Positions 46,551-55,540 of a stretch of DNA of 64,000 nt are shown in pieces. Source of the DNA: Nitrosomonadales bacterium (lineage in GTDB: Bacteria > Pseudomonadota > Gammaproteobacteria > Burkholderiales > Gallionellaceae); the NCBI GenBank assembly GCA_016716325.1, contig JADJWO010000001.1, positions 558,001 to 622,000 of the forward strand, given 5' to 3'. Position 1 is the first letter of the stretch. Each line of letters opens with the position of its first letter. The notes under the pieces are model-generated. The model worked only from the letters and a program-made list of their open reading frames with translations. It was not told the origin of the DNA and ran no database searches. The position numbers and the translations under genes are program-made.

Positions 46551-46934
46551 TTATATTTCTGGCTCATAGTTATAGGACACTATGCCTTCATCGCGCATTT
46601 TTGCAATAAAACCCGGCGCATTTCCCGTGAGGTGGCTCCCATCATCTCTCCGAGCACCATCATATTCTGCTGCAGTAATGGAGCACATATATACCTCTTT
46701 AAAGAAGGATAATGCTGCCCTCCCGATACCTTTATGCGTGTATTTAGGGTCAAGTTGATCTAGGCACATCCATTTTATGTAATAGCAATCACCACGTTCC
46801 TCTAAATCGATATTCCCAATCTTTTTTCCATCTGCTGTAAATGCAATTAATGACATATTGTCCTCGTCAATTGCAATGGTAACAATCTCTCCGGTGGGAA
46901 TGGGATGCTTGGTCGTTAATTGAAATTCTTCCAT
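46551..46934 (-). CDS. GNAT-like acetyltransferase domain protein, putative
   Basis: 127 residues. The order of strands followed by Y-T-H-K-G-I-G-R-A-A-L-S-F-F-K-E resembles the acetyl-CoA loop (Q/R-x-x-G-x-G/A) of GNAT enzymes. The first half (G-N-I-D-L-E-E-R-G, Y-Y-I-K-W-M) fits the strands before it. The C-terminal part is short, so the fold may be truncated. AT-rich compared with core genes. Substrate unknown. Confidence 0.55.
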   Translation of the reverse strand: MEEFQLTTKHPIPTGEIVTIAIDEDNMSLIAFTADGKKIGNIDLEERGDCYYIKWMCLDQLDPKYTHKGIGRAALSFFKEVYMCSITAAEYDGARRDDGSHLTGNAPGFIAKMRDEGIVSYNYEPEI

Positions 46935-47308
46935 CGATTAACCTAACTTAAATCGTTATTGTAGAGTCCCATTGGGCTGGACATTTATTAGTATTGCGAC
47001 TGACACATTTTGAATCAAAGGGGGATCAGAGTTTATTTCCAAGTTGACTTATTGAGCGGAGATTTTCCAATAACGCAGTTATGGACAAGATCAATAATGT
47101 GGGACAGAACCCAACGCGTATATAGATGGCAACTAAGTATCCAGAAACGGACGTTCTGAGAACCCCATGATAATGGCAGCTATGGCCGAATACCAGCCTC
47201 AGTCTCTGATCCCCCTGCAACGCACATAGTTGATATTTTTACTCGGGAGTTTGAAGATGGACTGACGGTGGGCGTCCAGTCCGCGCGCGTCAGCAGGAGG
47301 GTTCAATT
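46935..47308. other. Gap, right edge of accessory region
   Basis: About 370 bases without a supported gene. It includes an inverted copy of the dispersed repeat (47148-47196) and, at the end, an AGGAGG ribosome site (47295-47300) for the DsrC-like gene. A stretch GGACTG...CAGTCC near 47260-47283 could form a small hairpin in the leader. Confidence 0.55.
47148..47196 (-). repeat. Dispersed intergenic repeat, copy 4 (inverted)
   Basis: The plus strand has ACGGACGTTCTGAGAAC and GGCAGCTATGGCCGAATACC, the inverse of the blocks in copies 1 and 2. Confidence 0.6.
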
Positions 47309-47674
47309 ATGCTAGACATCAACAATGCCATCAACAATCCCAAACGTTACGAACACGACCCGGAAGGGAACATGGTCGATCTCGATTCATGGTCGCCTCT
47401 GCATGCGAATCGCGAAGCTTCGCTTGAAGGGATCGAACTGACCGAGGAACACTGGGAAGTCATCTATTTCCTGCGTGAACGATTCCGTGAACATGGCAAT
47501 GCGGATTCGGCACGAGCAGTGCTGCACGATCTTGAGGAGAAATTCTGCGAGTCGTTCGGGCGCGGTCATCTTTACGAATTATTCCCCGGCGGGCCGGTCG
47601 GTCAGGCCAGTCGAATCGCCGGCCTGCCGTTGCCGCCGCACACAGAGGATCGATCCTTCGGCAGCATGATGTGA
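47309..47674 (+). CDS. DsrC/TusE family protein lacking both redox cysteines
   Basis: 121 residues. The family is clear from L-T-E-E-H-W-E-V-I-Y-F-L-R, F-G-R-G-H-L-Y-E-L-F-P and Q-A-S-R-I-A-G-L-P. DsrC carries Cys in Q-A-C-R-I-A-G and a second near the C-terminal end; TusE keeps only the last. Here the first is Ser and the C-terminal arm (L-P-P-H-T-E-D, ending S-M-M) has no Cys; the only Cys is elsewhere (F-C-E-S-F). Cys-free homologues have been called RspA and proposed to be regulators. So sulfur relay is unlikely. Strong AGGAGG site before ATG. Just outside the accessory region. Confidence 0.85.
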   Translation: MLDINNAINNPKRYEHDPEGNMVDLDSWSPLHANREASLEGIELTEEHWEVIYFLRERFREHGNADSARAVLHDLEEKFCESFGRGHLYELFPGGPVGQASRIAGLPLPPHTEDRSFGSMM

Positions 47675-47862
47675 CGCATCAGCAGATGCGCCCAAGGGGT
47701 CAGAAACTGACTATCTGACGCGTTCACTCAATGGTCAGCTCAGGCCGGGGAGAAGACGGTCGGGACGCTCGGCCTGAACTTCCGCCTCGTGTCGGGGCAG
47801 GCGCCGGCCCGACATCGATTGGCGCATCATCCCGCCCTGCCGATTGGGTAGAATGTCGCACC

Positions 47863-48624
47863 ATGCCGACACTCACCATCGCCACCTACAATATCCACAA
47901 GGGCTTCTCGCATTTCAACCGCCGCGTGGTGGTGCACGAGTTGCGCGACCGGTTGCGCGAACTGGGTGCGGACATCGTGTTCCTGCAGGAGGTGCAGGGC
48001 GAACACACCGGCCATGCCGCGCGCTACCACGATTACCCGGACGGGGCGCAACACGAGTTCATCGCGGAGCAGGCCTGGCCGCACCACGCCTACGGCAAGA
48101 ATGCGGTGTATGAGGCGGGACATCACGGCAATGCGATCCTGAGCCGCTTCCCGATCCTGAGATCGCACAACAGGGATGTTTCGGCGCACCGCTTCGAGAG
48201 CCGCGGGCTGTTGCATTGCGAGGTCGATGTTGCGGGGCAGCAGCCGGTCCATTGCCTGTGCGTGCATTTCGGTTTGTTCGCCAGCGGCAGGCGGGAGCAG
48301 ACCGGCATGCTGATCGAATATGTCAACAACGAGATCCCCGCCGACGCGCCGCTGGTCATCGCGGGCGACTTCAATGACTGGCGCAACCAGATGGGCCATA
48401 CGCTGTCCGTCGCGCTGAATGTGCACGATGCGTTCCATCTGCACAGCGGCGGGCCTGCGCGCAGTTTTCCGGCCCGGATGCCGGTGTTCCGGCTGGACCG
48501 GATCTACGTGCGCGGCTTCTCCGTGCAGCATAGCGAAGTGCATGTCGGCGGCGCATGGCAGCGTTTGTCGGATCATGCCGCGTTGTCGGCCCGATTGAAA
48601 CGTCACAAGGCGACTACGGAATGA
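47863..48624 (+). CDS. Endonuclease/exonuclease/phosphatase (EEP) family hydrolase
   Basis: About 253 residues starting M-P-T-L-T-I-A-T-Y-N-I-H-K-G, the typical EEP start. Further signature residues: F-L-Q-E-V (metal-binding Glu), I-A-G-D-F-N-D-W and a late S-D-H-A-A-L with the general-base His. It is a YbhP-like protein. The next gene, clsB, overlaps it (ATGA), as in the E. coli ybhP-clsB (ybhO) pair, pointing to a phospholipid-linked role. An upstream frame extends to 47731 but lacks family sequence. Confidence 0.88.
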   Translation: MPTLTIATYNIHKGFSHFNRRVVVHELRDRLRELGADIVFLQEVQGEHTGHAARYHDYPDGAQHEFIAEQAWPHHAYGKNAVYEAGHHGNAILSRFPILRSHNRDVSAHRFESRGLLHCEVDVAGQQPVHCLCVHFGLFASGRREQTGMLIEYVNNEIPADAPLVIAGDFNDWRNQMGHTLSVALNVHDAFHLHSGGPARSFPARMPVFRLDRIYVRGFSVQHSEVHVGGAWQRLSDHAALSARLKRHKATTE

Positions 48625-49796
48625 AAGGACTGCACCAGATCGACGGGAACCGGCTCACGCTGTTGCAGAACGGCACGGAGTATTTTCCCGAACTATGCGC
48701 CGATATCGATGCGGCACAGCATTCGATCTATCTGGAGACCTATATCTTCGCGGCGGACGATACCGGACGCATGGTCGCCAACGCACTTCAGCGCGCCGCG
48801 TCGCGCGGCGTGTCGGTGCGACTGCTGCTGGACGGTTTCGGTTCGGCGGAATTGCCGCAGGACCGGGTGGACGATCTGCGCACCGCCGGCGTCGAGGTGC
48901 AGTGGTTCAGGCGGAAAAGATTCACCTTCACCTTGCGACGCAACCGGCTACGCCGGCTGCACCGCAAGATGGCGGTGATGGATGGCGAGGTCGCCTATAT
49001 CGGCGGCATCAATATCATCGACGACATTCCGGCGGACGGCGATTTCGCCATGCCGCGTCTGGATTATGCGGTACGCATCCAGGGCACAACAGCCGGGGAG
49101 ATCCATGTGGTCATGCGCCGCCTGTGGAGCGCAGTATCGTGGGCGAACCTGCGCAAGCGGATGAAAAAACTGGAGCGCATGCTTGCCGTGGGCACCTCAT
49201 GGCACGCCACCTCCGCCAGCGTGGTGTTGCTGTTGCGCGACAACCTGCGCCATCGCCGCGATATCGAACGCGCGTACCTCAAGGCTCTTGCCGGCGCGCA
49301 ACGCGAGGTGGTGATCGCGAACGCCTATTTCCTGCCCGGTCGCATCTTCCGCCGTGCGCTGGTGCAGGCCGCGCAGCGCGGCGTGCGCGTGGTGCTGCTG
49401 TTGCAGGGCAAGGTGGAATACCGCCTGCAGCATTACGCGACGCACGCGCTCTATGACCAGTTGCTGGCGGCGGGTATCGAAATATACGAATACCAGGCCA
49501 GTTACCTGCATGCCAAGGTTGCCGTGGTGGACGGCGCATGGGCCACGGTAGGCTCGTCCAACATCGACCCGTTCAGCCTGTTGCTTGCGCGCGAGGCCAA
49601 CCTGATGGTGCAGGATGCGGGTTTTGCCGCAGAGTTGCGCGCCAGCCTGTTCGATGCCATCGCGCAGGATGCTTCGCGCATCGACCCGGCGGAATGGCGC
49701 ACGCTCGGCTGGGGCGCGCGTCTGCTGGTGCGGTTCAGCTATGCGTCGGTGCGCATGGCGATGGGCGTGCTGGGCTACGGCAAGCGGCTCGTCTAG
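48621..49796 (+). CDS. clsB: Cardiolipin synthase B
   Basis: 391 residues of the phospholipase D superfamily. Two HKD motifs are intact: H-R-K-M-A-V-M-D-G-E-V (about 110) and H-A-K-V-A-V-V-D-G-A-W (about 295), with N-I or S-N-I-D following. It makes cardiolipin from phosphatidylglycerol at the inner membrane. The ATG overlaps the upstream EEP stop. Length matches ClsB (YbhO) rather than ClsA, which has N-terminal membrane helices. Confidence 0.92.
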   Translation: MKGLHQIDGNRLTLLQNGTEYFPELCADIDAAQHSIYLETYIFAADDTGRMVANALQRAASRGVSVRLLLDGFGSAELPQDRVDDLRTAGVEVQWFRRKRFTFTLRRNRLRRLHRKMAVMDGEVAYIGGINIIDDIPADGDFAMPRLDYAVRIQGTTAGEIHVVMRRLWSAVSWANLRKRMKKLERMLAVGTSWHATSASVVLLLRDNLRHRRDIERAYLKALAGAQREVVIANAYFLPGRIFRRALVQAAQRGVRVVLLLQGKVEYRLQHYATHALYDQLLAAGIEIYEYQASYLHAKVAVVDGAWATVGSSNIDPFSLLLAREANLMVQDAGFAAELRASLFDAIAQDASRIDPAEWRTLGWGARLLVRFSYASVRMAMGVLGYGKRLV

Positions 49797-49963
49797 CGAT
49801 TCGTGACCGCCATCCGCAGGGATGTCCAATGCTCCCGGAACTGTCGATTTTCGGCACAGGCACAACCTTCCGAACACGGCAGATATCGCATTGAATAACG
49901 CTGTGCGATATGGCATCATCGCGGCCCAAATTAACATCGCCACTCAACAAGATCATTTGCGCC

Positions 49964-52057
49964 ATGAGCGATCCGAAACAGGGAATCTCAAGTCCAGCAA
50001 GGCCTTTCAGAAAGGCACTCAGAAACGCCAACCCCCAACTGACGTTGGGGAAGTTACTGGTTCTGGTTTCAGCGCTATCCCTGGCGCTCGGGTTCACCCT
50101 GATATTCTTCCTGTCCAGCATCGTGCGCGATCATGCCGTGCACCAGTTGGCACACGATGATGCGCGGCAGACTTCCAAACTGGTGTTCCAAAGCTTGTAT
50201 GCCGGGATGCGCAAAGGCTGGGACAAGCAGGAGATCGCCGACACCATCAAGCGGCTCAACGAAAGTTTTCCCGATATCAGGATCAAGGTCTACCGCGGCG
50301 AGATCGTCACCCGGCAATTTGGCGGCATAGCCGGCGAGGCCGACATCATCGGGAAAGACCCCGCGCTGTCACAAGCGCTAAGCAGCGGACAGGATGCGCT
50401 GCTGTTTCCCGACGATGACAATATCCGTTATCTCTACCCGCTGACAGCCAAGCAGGAGTGTTTGGCATGCCATACCCAGTCAAGCGTCGGCGCGGTACAT
50501 GGCGTAATTGACATCCTCTACCCGATTGAAACCCTGAAGGTGTCGTTCAGTGATGTGATCAACAGTCTGGTCGGATATACGCTGTTGATCATGGGGCTGG
50601 TCTTTTTCATCCTGTATCTGCAACTGAATTATTTCGTGGCCATGCCGATCGCCACATTGGCGGGTGTCATGCGCCGGATGACGATGGACATGGATTTGAC
50701 CCATCGCTTCGACGGCTCGATGCGGCTGCTTGAACTGAAGCAGCTTGCCAAGTACTTCAATCGACTGCTCAAGACGATACGCGATTACAACGTCAGACTG
50801 GAAGAACTGTCGGTACGCGACCCGCTGACCGGCTTGTTCAACCGACGCAAGTTCCAGGAGTTCCTGCAGCATGAAATCATCATGTCAACGCGTCACCAGC
50901 GCGGATTCTCGGTGATCATGGTCGATCTGGATAACTTCAAGTACATCAACGACACTTTCGGCCACCCGGTCGGAGACATGGTTCTCAAGGAACTGGCTGC
51001 AATGTTGTCCGAACAGCTCCGGCGGGGCGACGTGCTTGCCAGAATGGGGGGCGACGAATTCGCCATCATCCTCCCGGAAACCCTGGCGAAAAGTGGTTTG
51101 CAGGTCACCCACAAGTTGCACCAGACGCTCGCAGACAAGGAATTCGATCTGCCGGTCGGCAAGATACGCAGCACGGCAAGTTTCAGCATGGTCAGCTTTC
51201 CCGAGGATGGCACGACGGAGGAAGCGCTTTACTCGGCCATGGATGTGGTGCTGTACAAAGCCAAGAAACACGGCAAGAACCAGGTGATGACCGCCGAAAC
51301 AAATGAGGATCGCAGCATGATGGCGATCTTCAAGCAAGGCGACTTTTTGCGCAACGCCATGAACGAAGATCGTATCGAGGCATTCATGCAACCCATCATC
51401 AACGTGCAGACTGGGGAAGTATTCGCATTCGAGGTCCTGATGCGGATCGTCGATGGCAACCAGATCATCCCGGCCGATCACTTTGTCGATGTTGCGGAAG
51501 AATTGGGCATGGCAAAGGAACTCGACCGGATCGTGTTCCGCAAGGGATTGGCCCATTATGCCAAGGTCGCGGCGGCACATCCGCAGGTGAAACTCTTTTT
51601 CAACCTGTTCCCGCGCAGTTTCAGCGACCTTGAGTGGATACGCGGCATTCCCGAGTTGGCGAGAAGTGCCGGCGTTCCCTGTGAAAGCATGGTGCTGGAG
51701 ATCACCGAGCGCGAAGCCTTGCCGCACCTGAACCAGGTCCGGTCTGTGATCGAAGACCTGCGTGCCCGCAATATCTCCGTTGCGCTGGACGATTTCGGCA
51801 GCGGCTTCTCGTCATTCCTGTACCTGAAATATCTGACCGTCGATTACGTGAAGATCGAAGGCAGCTTTGTCCAGAAAATGGCCGATGACGAGCGCGACCG
51901 CATCATCGTGGAGCAGATCAACGACATGGCGCACCGGTTCGGCATCAAGACCGTTGCGGAATTCGTCGAAGATGAAGCGACAGCCGAGATATTGGTCGAA
52001 ATCGGCGTGGACTATGTGCAAGGCTATTTCTATGGTCGCCCGGCACTGCCTGAATGA
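49964..52057 (+). CDS. Heme-c-containing sensor GGDEF/EAL protein
   Basis: About 697 residues from the ATG at 49964; an ATG at 49910 is possible. A membrane helix (about 30-52), a periplasmic domain of about 140 residues, a second helix (about 203-222) and a HAMP-like segment precede GGDEF (R-M-G-G-D-E-F, about 360) and EAL. In the EAL part E-V-L, D-D-F-G-S-G-F-S-S and K-I-E-G-S-F are present. The periplasmic domain contains C-L-A-C-H (about residue 166), a covalent heme c site. It probably links redox state or a gas signal to cyclic-di-GMP. Not part of the gene block at 6-17 kb. Confidence 0.88.
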   Translation: MSDPKQGISSPARPFRKALRNANPQLTLGKLLVLVSALSLALGFTLIFFLSSIVRDHAVHQLAHDDARQTSKLVFQSLYAGMRKGWDKQEIADTIKRLNESFPDIRIKVYRGEIVTRQFGGIAGEADIIGKDPALSQALSSGQDALLFPDDDNIRYLYPLTAKQECLACHTQSSVGAVHGVIDILYPIETLKVSFSDVINSLVGYTLLIMGLVFFILYLQLNYFVAMPIATLAGVMRRMTMDMDLTHRFDGSMRLLELKQLAKYFNRLLKTIRDYNVRLEELSVRDPLTGLFNRRKFQEFLQHEIIMSTRHQRGFSVIMVDLDNFKYINDTFGHPVGDMVLKELAAMLSEQLRRGDVLARMGGDEFAIILPETLAKSGLQVTHKLHQTLADKEFDLPVGKIRSTASFSMVSFPEDGTTEEALYSAMDVVLYKAKKHGKNQVMTAETNEDRSMMAIFKQGDFLRNAMNEDRIEAFMQPIINVQTGEVFAFEVLMRIVDGNQIIPADHFVDVAEELGMAKELDRIVFRKGLAHYAKVAAAHPQVKLFFNLFPRSFSDLEWIRGIPELARSAGVPCESMVLEITEREALPHLNQVRSVIEDLRARNISVALDDFGSGFSSFLYLKYLTVDYVKIEGSFVQKMADDERDRIIVEQINDMAHRFGIKTVAEFVEDEATAEILVEIGVDYVQGYFYGRPALPE

Positions 52058-52071
52058 CCTGTTCACATAGC

Positions 52072-52096
52072 GCCAAGCAGGCAATCCCTGCTTGGC
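52072..52096. other. Ten-bp stem-loop downstream of the GGDEF/EAL gene
   Basis: GCCAAGCAGG and CCTGCTTGGC form a perfect stem with a 5-base loop, 15 bases past the stop. No T run follows, so this is not a standard intrinsic terminator, though it may stabilise the mRNA end. Confidence 0.5.
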
Positions 52097-52140
52097 CCCC
52101 GGAATATGTGTTTGGCCTGATGATCGGGATAGCGCCCAGT

Positions 52141-52146
52141 TATAAT
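52141..52146 (+). promoter_or_regulatory. Candidate -10 box upstream of the ABC exporter
   Basis: TATAAT lies 31 bases before the ATG at 52177. No clear -35 element. Confidence 0.35.
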
Positions 52147-52176
52147 CGCGACCCGGTCTTCATTTAACTGCTTAAC

Positions 52177-53973
52177 ATGCGACCTTCTTCGAATCCATCG
52201 CCCGACGCCACCACGCGCGGCGACTGGAAGGCCATCCGTTCGCTGCTGCCTTACCTGTTGGAATTCAGGGGGCGCGTGATCCTGGCGATGAGCCTGCTGG
52301 TGTGCGCCAAGCTCGCCAACGTGGCGGTTCCGCTGGTCCTGAAAGAGATCATCGACGCGCTGGACAAGTCCCATGCAGTGCTGGTGATACCGGTGTTCCT
52401 GATCGTCGGCTATGGCGTGCTGCGCCTGTTCAGCACGCTGTTCGGCGAATTGCGCGACGCGGTGTTCGCCAAGGTGACCCAACGCGCCATCCGCCGCGTG
52501 GCGTTGCAGGTGTTCGAGCATCTGCACAGCCTGAGCCTGCGCTTCCACCTCGACCGGCAGACCGGCGGCGTGTCGCGCGACATCGAACGCGGCACGCGCG
52601 GCATCGGCTTCCTGTTGAACTTCATGCTGTTCAACATCCTGCCCACGCTGCTGGAGATCGGTCTGGTGGCCGCGATCCTGTTCAGCAAATACAACGTGTG
52701 GTTCGCGGTGATCACTTTCGTCACGCTGCTGATCTATATCGCCTTCACCCTGCTTGTCACCGAGTGGCGCATGGTGGTTCGCCGCTCCATGAACGATCTG
52801 GATTCCAAGGCGAACACCCGCGCCATCGACAGCCTGCTGAACTACGAGACGGTCAAGTATTTCGGCAACGAGGGCTATGAAGCACGCCGCTACGACGACA
52901 ACATGCAGCACTGGGAAGTCGCGGCCGTGCGCAACACCACTTCGCTGGCGCTGCTGAACGCGGGCCAGAGCCTGATCGTCGCGATCGGCATCACCGCGCT
53001 GATGCTGCTGGCCGCGGACGAAGTGGTCAATGGCACCATGACGCTGGGCGATCTGGTTCTGGTGAACGTGTTCATGATCCAGCTCTACATGCCGCTGCAT
53101 TTCCTCGGTTTCGTGTACCGCGAGATACGCCACGCGCTGGCCGACATGGAAAAGATGTTCCGCCTGCTGCACGAGCATCGCGAGATCGCGGACACGCCGG
53201 AAGCCTCGGCCCTGCAGGTCGGCGATGCATCGGTATCGTTCGAACAGGTCAGCTTCGGCTATGCACCGGACCGGCAGATACTGTTCGATGTGAGTTTCAC
53301 GATCCCTGCCGGACACAAGATTGCCGTGGTGGGTGCGAGCGGTGCCGGCAAGTCCACGCTGTCACGCCTGCTGTTCCGCTTCTACGATGTGCAGCAGGGC
53401 CGTATCCTCGTCAACGGTCAGGATATCCGCGAAGTGACGCAGAGCAGCCTGCGCGCCGCGATCGGTATCGTGCCGCAGGACACCGTGCTGTTCAACGATA
53501 CGATCTATTACAACATCGCCTATGGCCGCCCCGTCGCGACACGCGATGAAGTCATCGCCGCCGCGCAGGCCGCACACATTCACACTTTCATCGAATCACT
53601 GCCGCAGGGCTATGACTCGACGGTGGGCGAACGCGGCCTGAAACTGTCCGGCGGCGAGAAGCAACGCGTGGCGATCGCGCGCGCCATCCTGAAGAATCCG
53701 GCGATCCTGATCTTCGACGAAGCCACTTCGGCGCTGGATTCCAAATCGGAAAAGGCGATCCAGGCCGAGCTGCGCATGATCGCGCAGGATCGCACCACCC
53801 TGGTCATCGCACACCGCTTGTCCACTGTGGTCGATGCCGACCAGATACTGGTGATGGACAAGGGCCATATCGTCGAGCGCGGTACGCATCACGATCTGCT
53901 GACACAGAACGGCATGTACGCGCAAATGTGGAACCTTCAGAAACAAGAGGAGCAAATGCACCCTGCCTATTGA
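52177..53973 (+). CDS. Atm1-type ABC exporter (permease-ATPase fusion)
   Basis: 598 residues: six membrane helices (about 35-330) and a C-terminal ATPase. ATPase motifs: Walker A G-A-S-G-A-G-K-S-T, Q-loop, signature L-S-G-G-E-K-Q-R, Walker B I-L-I-F-D-E-A-T-S-A-L-D. The permease contains L-N-Y-E-T-V-K-Y-F-G-N-E and Y-M-P-L-H-F-L-G-F-V-Y-R, typical of the Atm1/HMT1 group that exports glutathione-linked sulfur or metal compounds. Functions as homodimer. Gene is followed 60 bases later by the PBP7-like gene. Confidence 0.92.
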   Translation: MRPSSNPSPDATTRGDWKAIRSLLPYLLEFRGRVILAMSLLVCAKLANVAVPLVLKEIIDALDKSHAVLVIPVFLIVGYGVLRLFSTLFGELRDAVFAKVTQRAIRRVALQVFEHLHSLSLRFHLDRQTGGVSRDIERGTRGIGFLLNFMLFNILPTLLEIGLVAAILFSKYNVWFAVITFVTLLIYIAFTLLVTEWRMVVRRSMNDLDSKANTRAIDSLLNYETVKYFGNEGYEARRYDDNMQHWEVAAVRNTTSLALLNAGQSLIVAIGITALMLLAADEVVNGTMTLGDLVLVNVFMIQLYMPLHFLGFVYREIRHALADMEKMFRLLHEHREIADTPEASALQVGDASVSFEQVSFGYAPDRQILFDVSFTIPAGHKIAVVGASGAGKSTLSRLLFRFYDVQQGRILVNGQDIREVTQSSLRAAIGIVPQDTVLFNDTIYYNIAYGRPVATRDEVIAAAQAAHIHTFIESLPQGYDSTVGERGLKLSGGEKQRVAIARAILKNPAILIFDEATSALDSKSEKAIQAELRMIAQDRTTLVIAHRLSTVVDADQILVMDKGHIVERGTHHDLLTQNGMYAQMWNLQKQEEQMHPAY

Positions 53974-54033
53974 TTTTCCGTGATTTTGGGGTATGCTTTG
54001 CGACGTCGGAAAGCAGGGGGAGGGAAATTTCCA

Positions 54034-54933
54034 ATGAAGAAAAAACTGTTGCTGTTCATGCTGATGGGTCATGCATTGGTCGCCCACGCGGGCGAGTACG
54101 ATGCCAGCCTCAGCACGATAAGGTCGGATCATGAATTATCCAGCCCGATGTTCAGGCTGGGCTCTGCACCAAAATTGAGTTCCAGTATCGCGCTGATCTA
54201 TGACGAGCAGAGCGGACGCACGCTGTACAGCAAGAACTCCGATTCTGTCGCGCCCATCGCCTCGATCACCAAACTGATGACCGCCATGGTGGTGCTGGAT
54301 GCGAAATTGCCGCTGAACGAAGAAATCCGCATCGATGTGGCCGACATGGACACGCTCAAGGGAACGCGTTCGCGCCTGCGCATCGGCATGCAGTTCACCC
54401 GTAGCGAACTGCTCAAACTGGCCTTGATGGCTTCCGAGAACCGGGCGGCAGCGGCGCTGGCGCGTACCTATCCCGGCGGGACGAGTGCGGCAATCGCAGC
54501 GATGAATGCCAAGGCACGCGAATTGGGAATGTCCGACACGCGCTTCCTCGACTCGACCGGTTTGAACAGCGATAACGTTTCCACGGCGCACGATCTGGTC
54601 AGGATGGTTTCCAGGGCGAAACAATACGATCTGATACAGAAATACACCACTTCCGCATCGCACTCGGTGGACGGCTGGGCGGGACGCCAGCTTCGCTTCA
54701 GCAATACCAACCCGCTGGTAAGGAACGCCTCGTGGGATATCGGCGTGAGCAAGACCGGATACATCAGTGAAGCTGGGCGCTGTCTGGTGATGGAGGCGAC
54801 GATCAATCAGCGTCCGGTGATCATCGTGCTGCTCGATTCATGGGGCAAGCGTACCCGCATCGGCGATGCCAACCGCATCAAGAAATGGATAGAGAGCAAC
54901 AACCTGCGCGGCCATGCCGCGCGACACGGTTAA
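54034..54933 (+). CDS. pbpG: D-alanyl-D-alanine endopeptidase (PBP7-like)
   Basis: About 299 residues from the ATG after AGGGGGAGGG. Signal peptide ends A-H-A. The three serine-peptidase S11 motifs are present: S-I-T-K (about 81-84), S-E-N (about 137) and K-T-G (about 243). It would cut cross-links in peptidoglycan in the periplasm. Length and lack of a C-terminal amphipathic anchor point to PBP7 (PbpG) rather than DacA. A good intrinsic terminator follows. Confidence 0.88.
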   Translation: MKKKLLLFMLMGHALVAHAGEYDASLSTIRSDHELSSPMFRLGSAPKLSSSIALIYDEQSGRTLYSKNSDSVAPIASITKLMTAMVVLDAKLPLNEEIRIDVADMDTLKGTRSRLRIGMQFTRSELLKLALMASENRAAAALARTYPGGTSAAIAAMNAKARELGMSDTRFLDSTGLNSDNVSTAHDLVRMVSRAKQYDLIQKYTTSASHSVDGWAGRQLRFSNTNPLVRNASWDIGVSKTGYISEAGRCLVMEATINQRPVIIVLLDSWGKRTRIGDANRIKKWIESNNLRGHAARHG

Positions 54934-54950
54934 GTTTGAAACGATCTGAC

Positions 54951-54977
54951 CAGGGGGCTTCGCCCCCTGATTTTTTT
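54951..54977 (+). terminator. Intrinsic terminator after the PBP7-like gene
   Basis: CAGGGGG, loop CTTCG, CCCCCTG, then a run of seven T. It lies 18 bases past the stop codon. Confidence 0.9.
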
Positions 54978-54988
54978 GGTGTCTCGCC

Positions 54989-55495
54989 ATGTTCGAATTA
55001 TTCATCCTGATCGCACTCGTCGCGCTGGTCGTGCTGGCAATACGCGGAGGATCGGCGAAAGCACTCGCTCCGCTCATCGTCCAGCGCGACGGCCAGTGTC
55101 ACCTCACGCTTGCGCCGCAGCTCGCAGTTGCGCAAACCTTCCTTGAGGATATTGCAGGGCATTTCGCAGAATCTGATCATTCGTCCGGTGATACCACCAC
55201 GCTCTATTTGGAGATCAGCGATCCGGATGTCATCGTGCGCAACAATGAAGTTTATCTGCTGGCTGCCGCCGTTCGCGGCGGAGTACTGTATTTCCAGGCG
55301 ATCGAACTACCTCGCACAGACTGCGATGCGGACGACCGTTTGGAAGCGATATGCACATTCTCTGAAGCGGTGTTGCAGCATCATGCTCCCCGGGAACCGA
55401 CCGATGAAACGGGAAGGGTCAGGTTGCGTGCCTCGATCGACGCGATCGCGGCACGTTCAAGGATAACGACGAAGGTATTGCTCTCCACGAACTGA
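54989..55495 (+). CDS. Hypothetical protein with N-terminal membrane anchor
   Basis: 168 residues. One hydrophobic helix at residues 2-18, then a mixed alpha/beta soluble domain with no motif I recognise. It begins just after the terminator of the preceding gene, so it has its own promoter or none obvious. Composition is that of core genes. Confidence 0.55.
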   Translation: MFELFILIALVALVVLAIRGGSAKALAPLIVQRDGQCHLTLAPQLAVAQTFLEDIAGHFAESDHSSGDTTTLYLEISDPDVIVRNNEVYLLAAAVRGGVLYFQAIELPRTDCDADDRLEAICTFSEAVLQHHAPREPTDETGRVRLRASIDAIAARSRITTKVLLSTN

Positions 55496-55540
55496 CGCGA
55501 ACCGGCATGCATTCCGGACCGTGGTCACATGTCGCAACAG

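Noticed and set aside
47026..47220. 64-codon minus-strand frame in the gap before the DsrC-like gene
   Set aside because: It lies across the dispersed repeat, has no ribosome site and no recognisable family; best read as noncoding repeat.
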